A DNA stretch of 64,000 nucleotides, taken from NCBI GenBank assembly GCA_035541215.1, contig DATKNV010000125.1, positions 21,397-85,396 of the forward strand. The letters are read 5' to 3'. Positions within the stretch are counted from its first letter, which is position 1, and each line of letters opens with the position of its first letter. Below, one piece after another: positions 1-8,446 of this stretch. The DNA is from DASZHJ01 sp035541215 (lineage in GTDB: Bacteria; Pseudomonadota; Alphaproteobacteria; ATCC43930; CGMCC-115725). The notes beneath the pieces were generated by a model, which did no database searches, was not told the DNA's origin, and saw only the letters and a program-made list of their open reading frames with translations. The translations under genes were made by a program, and so were the position numbers.

Positions 1-985
1 TCCCGCGATCGGCCTTCCGTCGCTCCGCTTGGCCGATCTCCGGGCGCTCTTGCCGACGGCATTCGCCTGCCTCGTTCTTGCCTATGCCGAGGGCATCTCC
101 ACCGCCCGCAGCTTCGCGCAGAAGCACGGCTACGAGATCGATCCCGAGCAGGAGCTGACGGCGCTCGGCGCGGCCAACCTCGCCGCGGGCCTCGCGCACG
201 GCTTCCCCGTCGCCGGCGGTATGTCGCAGAGCGCGGTCAACGACATGGGCGGCGCGACGAGTCCCGCTTCCCTTCTCGTGACCTCGCTCGCGGTGGCGCT
301 CACCCTGCTGTTCTTCGCGAGTTTCTTCCACGATCTGCCGGAGCCGGTCCTCGGCGCGATCGTGCTCATGGCGGCAAAGCATCTCGTCCGCCTCGAGGAC
401 CTGCGCGAGCTCCGCGCGGTCTCCCGCGGCGAGTTCTGGATCTCGCTGCTGGCCTTCGCGGGCGTGCTCAGCTTCGGCATCCTCGACGGCATCCTGCTCG
501 CGGCGATCGGCTCGCTCGTCAGGCTCATTGCCTCGATCTCACGGCCGGCGATCGCCGTGCTCGGACGCGACCCCGCGAGCGGCCTCTTCCTCAATCGCGC
601 GCTGCGGCCGGGGCTCACGAGCATCCCCGGCGTCCTCGTGCTGCGCACCCCGGGCCGTTGGGTCTATTTCAACGCCGACCACATCCGCCGCACGATCCTC
701 GGCCTCGTCGACGAGAGCCCGGAGAAGGTCGCCAGCGTGATCCTCGATTTCTCGATGGTCTCCTCGATCGACGTGACCGCGAGCTCGGCGTTGCGCGCGC
801 TCGCGCGCTCGCTCAAGCGGCGGGGCGTTGAAATCTCGCTCTCGGGCATGCGCGACGATGTCGCCGCAAGATTGCGCGCGGTCGGCGCCGAGGAGGATCT
901 GGGCCCGCTGAGGCCGCACCGGACGATCGAGGCGTGCCTCACCGAGGTTCCTGCCGAACCATCGGCTGGACCGCCCGCGGGCTAG
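1..985 (+). CDS. SulP-family anion transporter with C-terminal STAS domain (5' end outside window)
   Basis: This is the C-terminal part of a SulP (sulfate permease family) inner-membrane anion transporter. The reading frame is open from base 2, so the true start lies upstream; the in-frame TTG at 29 is not a credible start because a SulP protein is about 500-570 aa and only about 327 aa are visible. Seen are the family-typical segment GGMSQSAVNDMGGA, several hydrophobic helices (for example SLLVTSLAVALTLLFFASFF), then a STAS domain over roughly the last 110 residues (VILDFSMVSSIDVTASSAL). STAS domains regulate transport in this family. The substrate (sulfate, bicarbonate or another anion) cannot be told from this part. 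Confidence 0.9.
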   Translation, partial: PAIGLPSLRLADLRALLPTAFACLVLAYAEGISTARSFAQKHGYEIDPEQELTALGAANLAAGLAHGFPVAGGMSQSAVNDMGGATSPASLLVTSLAVALTLLFFASFFHDLPEPVLGAIVLMAAKHLVRLEDLRELRAVSRGEFWISLLAFAGVLSFGILDGILLAAIGSLVRLIASISRPAIAVLGRDPASGLFLNRALRPGLTSIPGVLVLRTPGRWVYFNADHIRRTILGLVDESPEKVASVILDFSMVSSIDVTASSALRALARSLKRRGVEISLSGMRDDVAARLRAVGAEEDLGPLRPHRTIEACLTEVPAEPSAGPPAG

Positions 986-1042
986 GGTGCCGGCGCCTAC
1001 ACTGGGTTTCCGCGGGGGCTAGGGGAATCACCCGATGGCACC

Positions 1043-1058
1043 CCGCCGGCCCCGGCGG
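1043..1058. other. GC-rich hairpin between SulP gene and SYLF gene
   Basis: CCGCCG, loop GCCC, CGGCGG: a perfect 6-bp stem in the 120-bp gap after the SulP gene. There is no T-run behind it, so termination is only a guess. Confidence 0.3.
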
Positions 1059-1105
1059 TAGCTCAAGGCCCGGAAGCCCGGAGCGCCACCGGCAGGGGAG
1101 CTCAT

Positions 1106-1660
1106 ATGCACCACTCACGACGGACCGTCATCTCGGCATTTGGAGCGCTAGGCGCCATGCCGATCCTTGGCCGGGCGCCCGCGCTCGCTGCCGAATCGAA
1201 GTCCGTCGACAGCAGGGTCGACGCGACGCTGAAGAGGCTCTACGCGGAAGCGCCGCTCGCGAAAGAGCTCAGCACGCGCGCCAAGGGCATCCTCGTCTTT
1301 CCCAAGATCACCAAGGCGGGGCTGCTGTTCGGCGGCGCCTATGGCGAGGGCGTGCTCCGCAAGGGCAAGGTGGACGCGGGCCGGTACAACTCGGTCGCGG
1401 CCTCCTACGGGCTCCAGGCGGGCGTGCAGTCCTTCGGCTACGCGCTCTTCTTCATGAACGACGAGGCGCTCGCCTATCTCGACAAGTCCGGCGGCTGGGA
1501 GATCGGCTCGGGGCCGAGCTTCGTCGTGGTCGACTCCGGCATGGCGAAGAAATACTCGTCCTCGACCCTCACCAAGGACATCTACGCCTTCATTTTCGGC
1601 CAGAAGGGGCTGATGGCGGGGTTTGGGCTCGAGGGCTCGAAGATCAGCAAGATCCAATAA
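1106..1660 (+). CDS. SYLF-domain (YSC84-type) lipid-binding protein, exported
   Basis: 184 aa. The N-terminus has a twin-arginine-like signal (SRRTVISAFGAL, cleavage near APALAAES), so export to the periplasm, possibly by Tat, is likely. Residues from about 55 to the end match the SYLF/YSC84 family: the AKGILVFPKITKAGLLFGG block, the G(V/L)QAGVQSFGYALFF block, and the C-terminal YAFIFGQKGLMAGFGLEGSKI block. In eukaryotes SYLF domains bind phosphoinositides; bacterial exported versions are of unknown function and tend to be found with envelope genes. The ATG at 1106 is preceded by GGGGAG. A glycine-zipper gene follows 36 bp downstream, so the two may be co-transcribed. Confidence 0.85.
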   Translation: MHHSRRTVISAFGALGAMPILGRAPALAAESKSVDSRVDATLKRLYAEAPLAKELSTRAKGILVFPKITKAGLLFGGAYGEGVLRKGKVDAGRYNSVAASYGLQAGVQSFGYALFFMNDEALAYLDKSGGWEIGSGPSFVVVDSGMAKKYSSSTLTKDIYAFIFGQKGLMAGFGLEGSKISKIQ

Positions 1661-1696
1661 GATGGCGCGGGCGCCGCAAATCCACCAGCGAGGCCA

Positions 1697-2206
1697 ATGG
1701 TCATGATCGCAAGGCGAGCACGGTCCTCGACTGCGGCGAGACTGTTCCGGGGGACGCTCGCGTTTCTCCTCGCTGCGGCGGTCTCGGTTCCGGAGACGCT
1801 GGCGCAGGGCCCCTATTTCTACCCCGCCAAGGGACAGAGCGCCGATCAGCAGAACCGCGACCGGTACGAGTGCCACAACTGGGCCGTGGGCCAGACGGGC
1901 TACGACCCCTCGAACCCGCCGCCGCAAGGCGGAAGCGCGCCGCCGCCGACCTCGAGCGCCGCGCGCGGCGCCGTCGGCGGCGCCGCCGTGGGCGCGGTGG
2001 GCGGCGCCATCGGCGGCAATGCCGGGAAGGGTGCCGCGATCGGCGCCGCCACCGGCGCGATCGTCGGCGGCGTGCGCCGGCGCAACCAGGAGCGTCAGCA
2101 GCAGGCCGCACAGTCGCAGCAGGCTTCCGCCAGCGCCTCCGGCAGAGACGCCTACAACCGCGCTCTCACCGCCTGCATGCAGGGCCGCGGCTACACCGCC
2201 AATTAA
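1697..2206 (+). CDS. Glycine-zipper exported protein
   Basis: 169 aa. It has a signal peptide to about residue 36 (ending in TLAQG). A YECHNWAVGQTGYDP block is followed by a proline-rich stretch, then a glycine zipper of GxxxG repeats (GAVGGAAVGAVGGAIGG, continued by GKGAAIGAATGAIVGG). A basic Gln-rich linker follows, and the protein ends with ACMQGRGYTAN. This order matches the YMGG-like Gly-zipper envelope proteins, whose zipper probably forms a hairpin in the outer membrane. Two conserved-looking Cys (ECHNW and ACMQG) could pair. A second ATG at 1703 is possible. The next gene begins 12 bp downstream, which suggests an operon. Confidence 0.8.
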   Translation: MVMIARRARSSTAARLFRGTLAFLLAAAVSVPETLAQGPYFYPAKGQSADQQNRDRYECHNWAVGQTGYDPSNPPPQGGSAPPPTSSAARGAVGGAAVGAVGGAIGGNAGKGAAIGAATGAIVGGVRRRNQERQQQAAQSQQASASASGRDAYNRALTACMQGRGYTAN

Positions 2207-2217
2207 GGGAGCGAAGG

Positions 2218-2628
2218 ATGAGGCGCCGCGCTGCAGCACTCCTGACCACCCTCGCGATGGCGCTTTCGGGCCCCGGGCTCGCGGCCCCGTTCGACGGCTC
2301 GAAGCCCTTCATCTGCGCCGCGCTCGAGATCCACTCCTGCATGACGGGCGTTGCCTGCGAGGCGCAGACGACGGAGGGTATCGATGCGCCGCGGTTCCTG
2401 AATATCTCCGTCGCGGACAAGAAGATCACCGGCACGCGCCCCAGCGGAGGCAGCGTCGACGCGACGATCGAGCTCGTGAAGCATTCCCAGGACATGATGT
2501 TTTTGCTGGGCGCGCAGGAAGCCTTCGCCTGGAACATTGCCATCGGCGAGGCGGACGGGAAGATGGTCCTCACCCTCTCCGACAACGAGGACGGAGTCGT
2601 CATCTTCGGCGCCTGCACGCTCCGCTGA
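2218..2628 (+). CDS. Hypothetical secreted protein with four cysteines
   Basis: 136 aa, ATG at 2218 preceded by GGGAGCGAAGG. The signal peptide is clear (MRRRAAALLTTLAMALSG, then PGLAA). The mature part has four Cys (FICAALE, HSCMTG, VACEAQ, FGACTLR), a pattern consistent with two disulfides in the periplasm. I do not recognise a family. It lies between a glycine-zipper protein and a beta-barrel protein, with 11- and 7-bp gaps, so it probably belongs to the same envelope transcription unit. Confidence 0.75.
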   Translation: MRRRAAALLTTLAMALSGPGLAAPFDGSKPFICAALEIHSCMTGVACEAQTTEGIDAPRFLNISVADKKITGTRPSGGSVDATIELVKHSQDMMFLLGAQEAFAWNIAIGEADGKMVLTLSDNEDGVVIFGACTLR

Positions 2629-2635
2629 GGCGCTC

Positions 2636-3547
2636 GTGCGGGCGGGGGTCCTCGCCATCCTTCTCGCCGCCGCCGCGCCGCTGCTCGCGGGCGGCGCGCG
2701 CGGTCAGGAGATGGAGCCGCGCACCTACGCCGCTTCCCCCATCGACACGAATTTCCTGATCCTCGGCTACGCGCACACCTCCGGCAGCGTCTCGCTGGTG
2801 CCGACGATCCCGATCACCGGCGTCGAGGCCACGATCGACAGCGAGGTTCTCGCCTATTCCCGCACCTTCCCCATGTTCGGGCGCACGGCCAGCATCGGGA
2901 TCGCGCTGCCTTTCGTCGAGGGCACCGTCAGCGGGAACGTCATGGAGTCCGCGAAGCAGGTAACGCGTCAGGGCATGGACGACATCGGTCTCCGCTTCGG
3001 GATCAACTTCCTCGGCAGTCCGGCGCTGACGCCGGCGGAGTTCGCGCGGCGCGAGCCCCGGACCTCGATCGGCGCGAGCCTCGCCATCTTTGCGCCGACC
3101 GGCGACTACAATCCGAACCATCTCATCAACATCGGCTCCAACCGCTGGGCCTTCAAGCCGGAGCTCGGCTTCTCGCAGCCGATCGGCGATTGGTTCGTCG
3201 ACGGCTCCGCGGGCATCTGGTTCTTCGGGGAGAACGGCAATTTCTTCGGCGGCCACTCGCGCGGCCAGGAGCCGCTGGGTTTGCTCCAAGCGCATGTCGG
3301 CTACAACTTTCGCCCGGGCCTCTGGCTCGCCGGCGATGCGAGCTATTTCGTCGGCGGCGAGAGCAGCCTCGACGGCGTGTCGGGTCACGACACGCTCAGG
3401 AACTCGCGCTACGGGCTCACCCTCTCGGTGCCGATCGGGGACGGCCTCTCCATGAAGGTCGCGTGGTCGAGCTGGCTCAAGGGGACTTTCGGCGCGAATT
3501 TCAACACTTTCGGCGCCGCCCTCCAATACCGCTGGTTCGATCGCTGA
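2636..3547 (+). CDS. Outer-membrane beta-barrel protein of the phenol MetA-type transporter family
   Basis: 303 aa from a GTG at 2636, chosen because it is the codon that begins the signal peptide (RAGVLAILLAAAAPLLAGGARGQ); upstream in-frame sequence overlaps the previous gene. The mature protein alternates short amphipathic strands with turns (NFLILGYAHTSGSVSLVPTIPI, DGSAGIWFFGENGNFF) and ends in YRWFDR, as expected for an outer-membrane barrel. The layout (TYAASPIDTNFL start, ASLAIFAPTGDYNPNHLINIGSNRW block, FxPELGFSQPIG) is that of the putative MetA-pathway-of-phenol-degradation barrel family, thought to pass hydrophobic compounds. The substrate is unknown. It is convergent with the response regulator at 3552. 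Confidence 0.75.
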   Translation: MRAGVLAILLAAAAPLLAGGARGQEMEPRTYAASPIDTNFLILGYAHTSGSVSLVPTIPITGVEATIDSEVLAYSRTFPMFGRTASIGIALPFVEGTVSGNVMESAKQVTRQGMDDIGLRFGINFLGSPALTPAEFARREPRTSIGASLAIFAPTGDYNPNHLINIGSNRWAFKPELGFSQPIGDWFVDGSAGIWFFGENGNFFGGHSRGQEPLGLLQAHVGYNFRPGLWLAGDASYFVGGESSLDGVSGHDTLRNSRYGLTLSVPIGDGLSMKVAWSSWLKGTFGANFNTFGAALQYRWFDR

Positions 3548-3551
3548 CCGA

Positions 3552-4205
3552 TCAGGCGTCGATGATCTTGTTGCGCACCGCGTAGCGGACGAGCTCCGCG
3601 ATCGACTTGATGTCGAGCTTGCGCATGATGGCGGCGCGGTGCGTCTGCACCGTGGTGACGCTGAGGCCGAGCGCGGCGGAGATCGTTTTGTTGTTATTGC
3701 CCTCGGCCAGGAGCTGGATGATCTCGCGCTCGCGCGGCGTCAGCGTCTCGCGCTCGATCCCGCCGGAGCCGTCCGTCCGGGCGCCGCCTGCGACCGCGTC
3801 CAGCATGATCTGCGAGACCGCGGGCGCGAAGAAGGGCTTGTGTTGCGCGAGCGCCTCGATCGCGTGGCCCAAATGCGCCATCGCGTCGGATTTCAGGAGA
3901 TAGCCGCGCGCGCCCGCCGCGATCACCTGGGTCACGAGGTCCTCGGTCTCGTGCATGGTGAAGGCGAGGATCTCCGCCTTGGGCAGGAGCTTGCGGATCT
4001 GGCGCGTCGCCTCCAGGCCGTTGAGCTCGGGCATGCTGAGATCGAGTACGACGATGTCCGGGCGGAGGCTCTTGGCGAGCTCCACCGCCTCGCGCCCGTT
4101 GCGCGCCTCGCCGCAGAGCTGCCATTCGGGCCGCTGCGAGATGAGGCCGCGCAAGGCCTCGCGGATGACGGCGTGATCGTCGGCGATGAGTATGCGGACC
4201 GTCAC
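3552..4205 (-). CDS. NarL/FixJ-family response regulator (first of two paralogues)
   Basis: 217 aa. The receiver domain has acidic pair D10 region (ILIADDHAV), phosphoacceptor D55 (VVLDLSMPE), T83 (AFTMHE) and K105 (YLLKSD). A LuxR-type HTH covers about 150-205 (LTPREREIIQLLAEG, TVQTHRAAIMRKL). It should be a phosphorylation-dependent transcription factor. It is 19 bp downstream of a close paralogue (4225-4872) on the same strand, and both are divergent from a histidine kinase with a HisKA_3-type dimerisation domain, the usual partner of NarL regulators. Targets are unknown; the flanking envelope genes are candidates. Confidence 0.9.
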   Translation of the reverse strand: MTVRILIADDHAVIREALRGLISQRPEWQLCGEARNGREAVELAKSLRPDIVVLDLSMPELNGLEATRQIRKLLPKAEILAFTMHETEDLVTQVIAAGARGYLLKSDAMAHLGHAIEALAQHKPFFAPAVSQIMLDAVAGGARTDGSGGIERETLTPREREIIQLLAEGNNNKTISAALGLSVTTVQTHRAAIMRKLDIKSIAELVRYAVRNKIIDA

Positions 4206-4224
4206 GGACGCACCGAGCCGCCGC

Positions 4225-4872
4225 TCACGGAGAGATGATCTTGTTGCGGACGGCGTAATGCACGAGCTCCACCACCGAGCTCACGCCGAGCTTGCGCATG
4301 ATGGTCGCGCGGTGCGTCTCGACCGTCTTGACGCTGATCCCGAGCTTGGTCGCGACCTCCTTGTTGCTCTTGCTCTCCGCGAGGAGCTGGATGATCTCGC
4401 GCTCGCGCGCGGAGAGCAGCGTCGGCGGCGTCTTGCCGCCGCTCTCGGGGATCGTCTTCAGGAACGCCTCGCGGAGCGCCTCGGAGACCTTGGGCGTGAA
4501 GTAAGGCTTGTGCTCCGCAAGCGATTCGATCGCGGCGTAGACCTGGGTCGTCGGGTCCGATTTGAGGAGATAGCCGCGGGCGCCCGCGCCGATGAGGGCG
4601 CGGATCATCTCCTCGCCCTCGTGCATCGTGAAGATCAGGATCTCCGTCGCGGGATGCGCCGCGCGCAGGCGGCGCGTGACCTCGACGCTGTCGGTCGAAG
4701 GCATGCTCACGTCGAGGATCACGACGTCGGGCGCGAGCTCCGCCGCGAGCCGCTCGACCTCCGCGCCGCTCGCGGCCTCGCCGCACACGGTCCAGCCGTT
4801 GCGGCGCTCGATCATCTGGCGCAAGCCCCGGCGGATCACCTCGTGATCGTCGCCAATCAATACGCGCACCAT
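4225..4872 (-). CDS. NarL/FixJ-family response regulator (second paralogue)
   Basis: 215 aa from the ATG at 4872 (MVRVLIGDDHEV); a longer frame upstream lacks receiver homology and is discarded. It has phosphoacceptor D54 (VILDVSMPS), T82 and K104 (YLLKSDPT), and the LuxR-type HTH (LSAREREIIQLLAESKSNKEV, TVETHRATIMRKL). It closely resembles the downstream regulator, including the YLLKSD, EREIIQLLAE and IMRKL blocks and the C-terminal YAVRNKII, so the pair looks like a tandem duplication. Both are probably phosphorylated by the kinase encoded divergently from 5381. Confidence 0.9.
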   Translation of the reverse strand: MVRVLIGDDHEVIRRGLRQMIERRNGWTVCGEAASGAEVERLAAELAPDVVILDVSMPSTDSVEVTRRLRAAHPATEILIFTMHEGEEMIRALIGAGARGYLLKSDPTTQVYAAIESLAEHKPYFTPKVSEALREAFLKTIPESGGKTPPTLLSAREREIIQLLAESKSNKEVATKLGISVKTVETHRATIMRKLGVSSVVELVHYAVRNKIISP

Positions 4873-5380
4873 GCGCCCCTGCCTTGCTTCAAGCCCGGCG
4901 CTCGCCGATGCCGATGCGTAGCTCACGTCCAATGCTCCCTCGAAGCGTCGGCCCCGTCCCGCCAGCGCGCTCAGCCTACGAAATCCCCGGCGAGGCACAC
5001 TATCCCTGCGAACCCCGATTACCGCGGCCGCGGGAGTGGACCGCGCAGCCGCGCCTCGACGCTCCGCCCGCCCAGGCACCGAGCGCCGCAACCGAGGATC
5101 ACCAATACCCACTCGCCGCGGCCAGCTATTGACCTACATCATTTTGCCGATGCGTTTCATGGTCCATAGAGGCCCGACTACCGGATTCACAGGACGTTCG
5201 CCGCTTTCCGCCCGCCTCCGCCGAAGGAGGTGGCGTTGCCCGAAGGGGTGGGAAGATCGTCGGCACATTCTCCCTCGCCAGCCGGCGCCGGGATTTCGGC
5301 AGGGTCCCCCGCACCGAAAACGAGTCCGCCGATCGGAGCAACCGACGGCGCGCGGGGTCAATGGGTTGGGGTGGAGCAGC
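4873..5380. other. Divergent intergenic region between regulator pair and histidine kinase
   Basis: About 500 bp without a convincing gene. It must hold promoters for the two response regulators (leftward) and the kinase (rightward). A TTGACC at about 5128 and an imperfect hairpin around 5212-5233 (CGCCTCC / GGAGGTG) are visible, but there is no clear -10 box. Weak open frames across it have no recognisable protein features. Confidence 0.4.
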
Positions 5381-7462
5381 ATGGCGAAATCGAGTGCCGC
5401 CTCGGCAATCGCCGAGGCCCGGTCGGTCCCGATGCTCGGGCGTCTCGTATTGCCCGGCCCCGCGATGCTCCGCCTGCGGCTGATCCTTTTTGCGCTGGCC
5501 TGCATGGGCTTCGCGCTGCTGATCGCTTCGGTGCATCTCCTGACTTCCGCGTGGAAGGACCAGCGCGACATGGAGGAGCGGGCGCAGTCGCTCGCTCGCA
5601 GCTCCGCGCAATCGGTCGACCAGGAGGTCGCGTCGGCGCAATCGCTTTTGGTCGGCCTCTCGGTCTCGCCGAATCTCGCCTCGGGCGATCTCGCAGCGTT
5701 TCACCGCGAGGCCAGCACCGCCGCCGCAATCGCGAATTGCGCGATCCTCCTGCTGGACGCCCGCTATGGCGGTCTCGAAAGCAACCTCGTCAACACGAAC
5801 CGGCCGTTCGGATCCTCGCCAAGCGCGGCGCCGCCGGAGACGGAATCCGCATTGCGCGGCCTCGTCGCCGAGGTGACGGCATCGCGGCGGCTCTGGGTCA
5901 CGGAGTCCGCCTATTCGCCCTTCGCTAAATCGCAATCCGTGGCCGTCGGCATCCCGATCATGCGCGGAGACCGGGTCGCCTACGTGCTTGCGGCGGTACT
6001 GCTCCGCCTCGGGGGCACCGCCACGAGCGATCGCGATGCGGTTCCCGACGGCTGGTTCACCGGCGTGATGGACCGGAAGGGCAAATTCATCTCGAGCGGC
6101 GCCGCCGGCGACGGCGCCCGGCCGGCCGTCGACGCCGCGATGCTGAGCGCGATCTCCGGCGGCGGTGGCTGGCTCGACGCGCTGACCGCCGCCGGCGCTC
6201 CCATCCGAGTGAGCTATGCGCGCTCGCCATCGACGGGATTGACGGGGATCGCGGCGATCCCCTCCTCCGGGCTCGAAGCGCCCATCGTCCAGGCGCGGCT
6301 CCTCCTCGGCGCCGCCGCGGCCTTGGCGCTGATCTTCGCCGTGGCGTTCGGGCTCGTGGCAGCACCCAATCTCTCGCGCCCGCTGGAGCGGCGGATCGCC
6401 GAGACCGAGGAGCGCTTCGGCGCGGTCGCGGACACGCTTCCGAGCATCCTCTTCATCGGCCACGGCAACGCCGAATGCGATTTCGTCAGCCAGCGATTCT
6501 ACGACTATACGGGCTTGACGCCCGGGAGCGCCGCGGGTCTCGGCTGGGCCGAGACCCTCCATCCCCTGGACCGCGAGCGCATCCGGGCCATGCTCGCCGC
6601 GCCGGTTCAGGCGGACGCGCTGCGCGAGATTCAATACCGGCTCAAGGGACGCGACGGCTCCTATCGATGGTTCGCGAGCCGCTGGCGCGCGATCCCGGAC
6701 TCCAAATGCGGCGAGGCGCGCTGGATCGGCATCGCGACCGACGTCGACGATCTCAAGCAAGCGGAGGCGAGGCTCCGTCAGCTCTCGCTGCAGCTCATGA
6801 AGGCGCAGGACGCGGAGCGGCGCCGCATCGCCCGCGAGATCCACGACACGACCGTGCAAAACCTTGCGGCCGCCGCGATCGAGATCGACCAGGTGCGCGC
6901 GGGCTCCATCCCCGAGGGACCCCTGGCAACGCACGCGCTCGTCGAGGCGCGCCACCTCATCGATCAGTCGCTGCAGGAGCTCCGCACGCTCTCCTACTTC
7001 TTTCATCCGCCCATGCTCGACGAGCTCGGCCTCGCCTCGGCGATCCGCTGGTACGCGCGCGGCGTGGAGAAGCGCGCCGGGCTCCGCGTCGAGGTCGAGG
7101 GCCCCGAGCAGATGCCGCGCTATTCGGAGGAAATCGAGAGCGCGCTCTTCCGCGTCGCGCAGGAGGCGCTGGCCAACGTGCACCGGCACTCCGGCAGCCC
7201 GGAGGCCCGCATCCGGATCGCGTGCGATGCCGAGCGAATCACGCTCGAGGTGAGCGACCGTGGCAAGGGCATTCCTCCGGGCTATCTCGAAGGCGCGGCG
7301 GATGCGCCGCTGGGCGTCGGCATTCCCGGCATGCGCCTGCGCCTGCAGCAGATCGGCGGCTGCCTCAAGATAGAGTCGAGCCCCAGCGGCACCGCCGTCC
7401 GGGCGACCGTTCCCGCCGCGGCCCGCCAGGCCGAGGAAGGGGCGGAGACGAAGGCCGCCTGA
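5381..7462 (+). CDS. Membrane sensor histidine kinase (NarX/DegS-type, with PAS domain)
   Basis: 693 aa from ATG 5381 (MAKSSAAS). TM1 is at about 30-53 (LRLILFALACMGFALLIASV). A periplasmic sensing region covers about 54-305, TM2 about 307-329, and a PAS domain about 341-460 (ERFGAVADTLPSILFI, YRLKGRDGSYRWF). The HisKA_3 phosphoacceptor is H488 (RRRIAREIHDTTVQNL), and a HATPase domain starts near 590 (QEALANVHRHSG, DRGKGIPPGY, GVGIPGMRLR). The periplasmic part has the size and layout of a double-Cache sensor, which is an inference. Such kinases phosphorylate NarL-type regulators; here two lie divergently. An 8-bp-stem hairpin sits on its stop codon. Confidence 0.9.
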   Translation: MAKSSAASAIAEARSVPMLGRLVLPGPAMLRLRLILFALACMGFALLIASVHLLTSAWKDQRDMEERAQSLARSSAQSVDQEVASAQSLLVGLSVSPNLASGDLAAFHREASTAAAIANCAILLLDARYGGLESNLVNTNRPFGSSPSAAPPETESALRGLVAEVTASRRLWVTESAYSPFAKSQSVAVGIPIMRGDRVAYVLAAVLLRLGGTATSDRDAVPDGWFTGVMDRKGKFISSGAAGDGARPAVDAAMLSAISGGGGWLDALTAAGAPIRVSYARSPSTGLTGIAAIPSSGLEAPIVQARLLLGAAAALALIFAVAFGLVAAPNLSRPLERRIAETEERFGAVADTLPSILFIGHGNAECDFVSQRFYDYTGLTPGSAAGLGWAETLHPLDRERIRAMLAAPVQADALREIQYRLKGRDGSYRWFASRWRAIPDSKCGEARWIGIATDVDDLKQAEARLRQLSLQLMKAQDAERRRIAREIHDTTVQNLAAAAIEIDQVRAGSIPEGPLATHALVEARHLIDQSLQELRTLSYFFHPPMLDELGLASAIRWYARGVEKRAGLRVEVEGPEQMPRYSEEIESALFRVAQEALANVHRHSGSPEARIRIACDAERITLEVSDRGKGIPPGYLEGAADAPLGVGIPGMRLRLQQIGGCLKIESSPSGTAVRATVPAAARQAEEGAETKAA

Positions 7463-7470
7463 GCGGCCTT
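7451..7470. terminator. Hairpin terminator between convergent genes
   Basis: AAGGCCGC, loop CTGA, GCGGCCTT: perfect 8-bp stem spanning the stop codon of the kinase gene and the 18-bp gap to the convergent gene at 7481. It is symmetric, so it could serve both strands; neither side has a strong T-run. Confidence 0.55.
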
Positions 7471-7480
7471 CCCGCCGCCC

Positions 7481-8071
7481 TCAGCGCGTGACGGAGACCG
7501 CGAGCGTCTCCGTCATCTCGATTGCGATCTGATCGCCCTTCTTGATCTCGTTGAAGCGCTTCACCTCGGGCCCGGCGTGCAGGATGACCTTCCTGCCCTC
7601 GGGACCTTGCACCGTGACCGAGCGCTTCGTGTAGTCGATCTTGGTGACGGTGGCGACGACCCGCTCCGTGCGGACGATCGTGCCCTCGGGCTTGTGGCCG
7701 CGGCGCGCGACCTGAACCGTCTCGGAGCTCGTGATGCTCACGGTGTCCTTGGGATCCTGCACCATGATCGCGGTCGATTCGAAATAGACGAACTTGACGG
7801 TGTCGCCCTTGTGGACATGGTCGAGGTTCGGGAAGCGGTCGTCGACCCGGAGCGTGATGGTTTTGCCGTCGGCGCGCTGCAGCGTCGTCATCCGCGTCTG
7901 ATAATCGATGTCCAGGACGGTCGCGGTGGCGGTCCTGGCGTCGAGGACGACCACGCCCGGACGGGTCGCGGGCGCCTCCTCCGCGCTCGAGGCGCTCGGC
8001 GCGAGGAGCGCGGCGGCGAGCGCGAGGAGCCCGATCAGGCTCGCGCGGCATCGGTTGCTGGCTGTCGTCAT
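7481..8071 (-). CDS. Exported protein with two tandem copies of a ~57-residue domain; function unknown
   Basis: 196 aa from the ATG at 8071, preceded by GGAGGACCGAG; upstream in-frame codons are rejected because the signal peptide (SLIGLLALAAALLAPSASSAEE) starts here. Residues about 48-104 and 138-194 align with each other: ATV..IDY..R..T.Q...GK.I.L at the start of each and (H/I)KGD.(V/I).(F/I)....T at the end. This looks like an internal duplication of a small beta-rich domain. I recognise no named family. It is convergent with the kinase, and a long divergent gap separates it from the membrane protein at 8447. Confidence 0.75.
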   Translation of the reverse strand: MTTASNRCRASLIGLLALAAALLAPSASSAEEAPATRPGVVVLDARTATATVLDIDYQTRMTTLQRADGKTITLRVDDRFPNLDHVHKGDTVKFVYFESTAIMVQDPKDTVSITSSETVQVARRGHKPEGTIVRTERVVATVTKIDYTKRSVTVQGPEGRKVILHAGPEVKRFNEIKKGDQIAIEMTETLAVSVTR

Positions 8072-8446
8072 CTCGGTCCTCCGGGTCGGCTGTTCCGGCC
8101 GCCGGACGGACCGGAGCCGTGCGCGAGAGTACCCCGGTGCCTCGCGGTTCAAAATCGGGCGAACCCCTGTGTTTCCGCCATTCGAACTACGAGACGCAGC
8201 GCCTTCCCAACCCTAAAGACGCATCCTCGCGGAAATCGCGGGCGATAGGTGATTATCCCGATGGTTCCGGCGCTTCCGCGCGAATTAGCATCGCCATCCG
8301 GACCCGAAGCCGCAGCGGTTCTTCGGGGTGTTCGTTGCGCCGTTGCGGGCGAGAGACGCGGGGTGGATCCCGAAGCGATGCCAGGCCTCAATCATGCTGC
8401 CCATCCGCAAGGGGGGCCGGTGCAATCCGGAACCCGCCGCAGGATC
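8072..8446. other. Divergent intergenic region with one hairpin
   Basis: About 375 bp between two divergent genes, which should hold both promoters. A hairpin is at 8303-8327 (CCCGAAG, 11-nt loop, CTTCGGG). A weak open frame from 8249 continues into the next gene but looks non-coding. No clear -35/-10 pair was found. Confidence 0.4.

Noticed and set aside
934..2628. 564-codon frame crossing the SYLF and glycine-zipper genes
   Set aside because: Only its last 136 residues, from ATG 2218, look like a protein with a signal peptide; the rest is a shadow.
5126..7189. Antisense frame of 687 codons opposite the histidine kinase
   Set aside because: No domain; the kinase has a full set of motifs on the plus strand.
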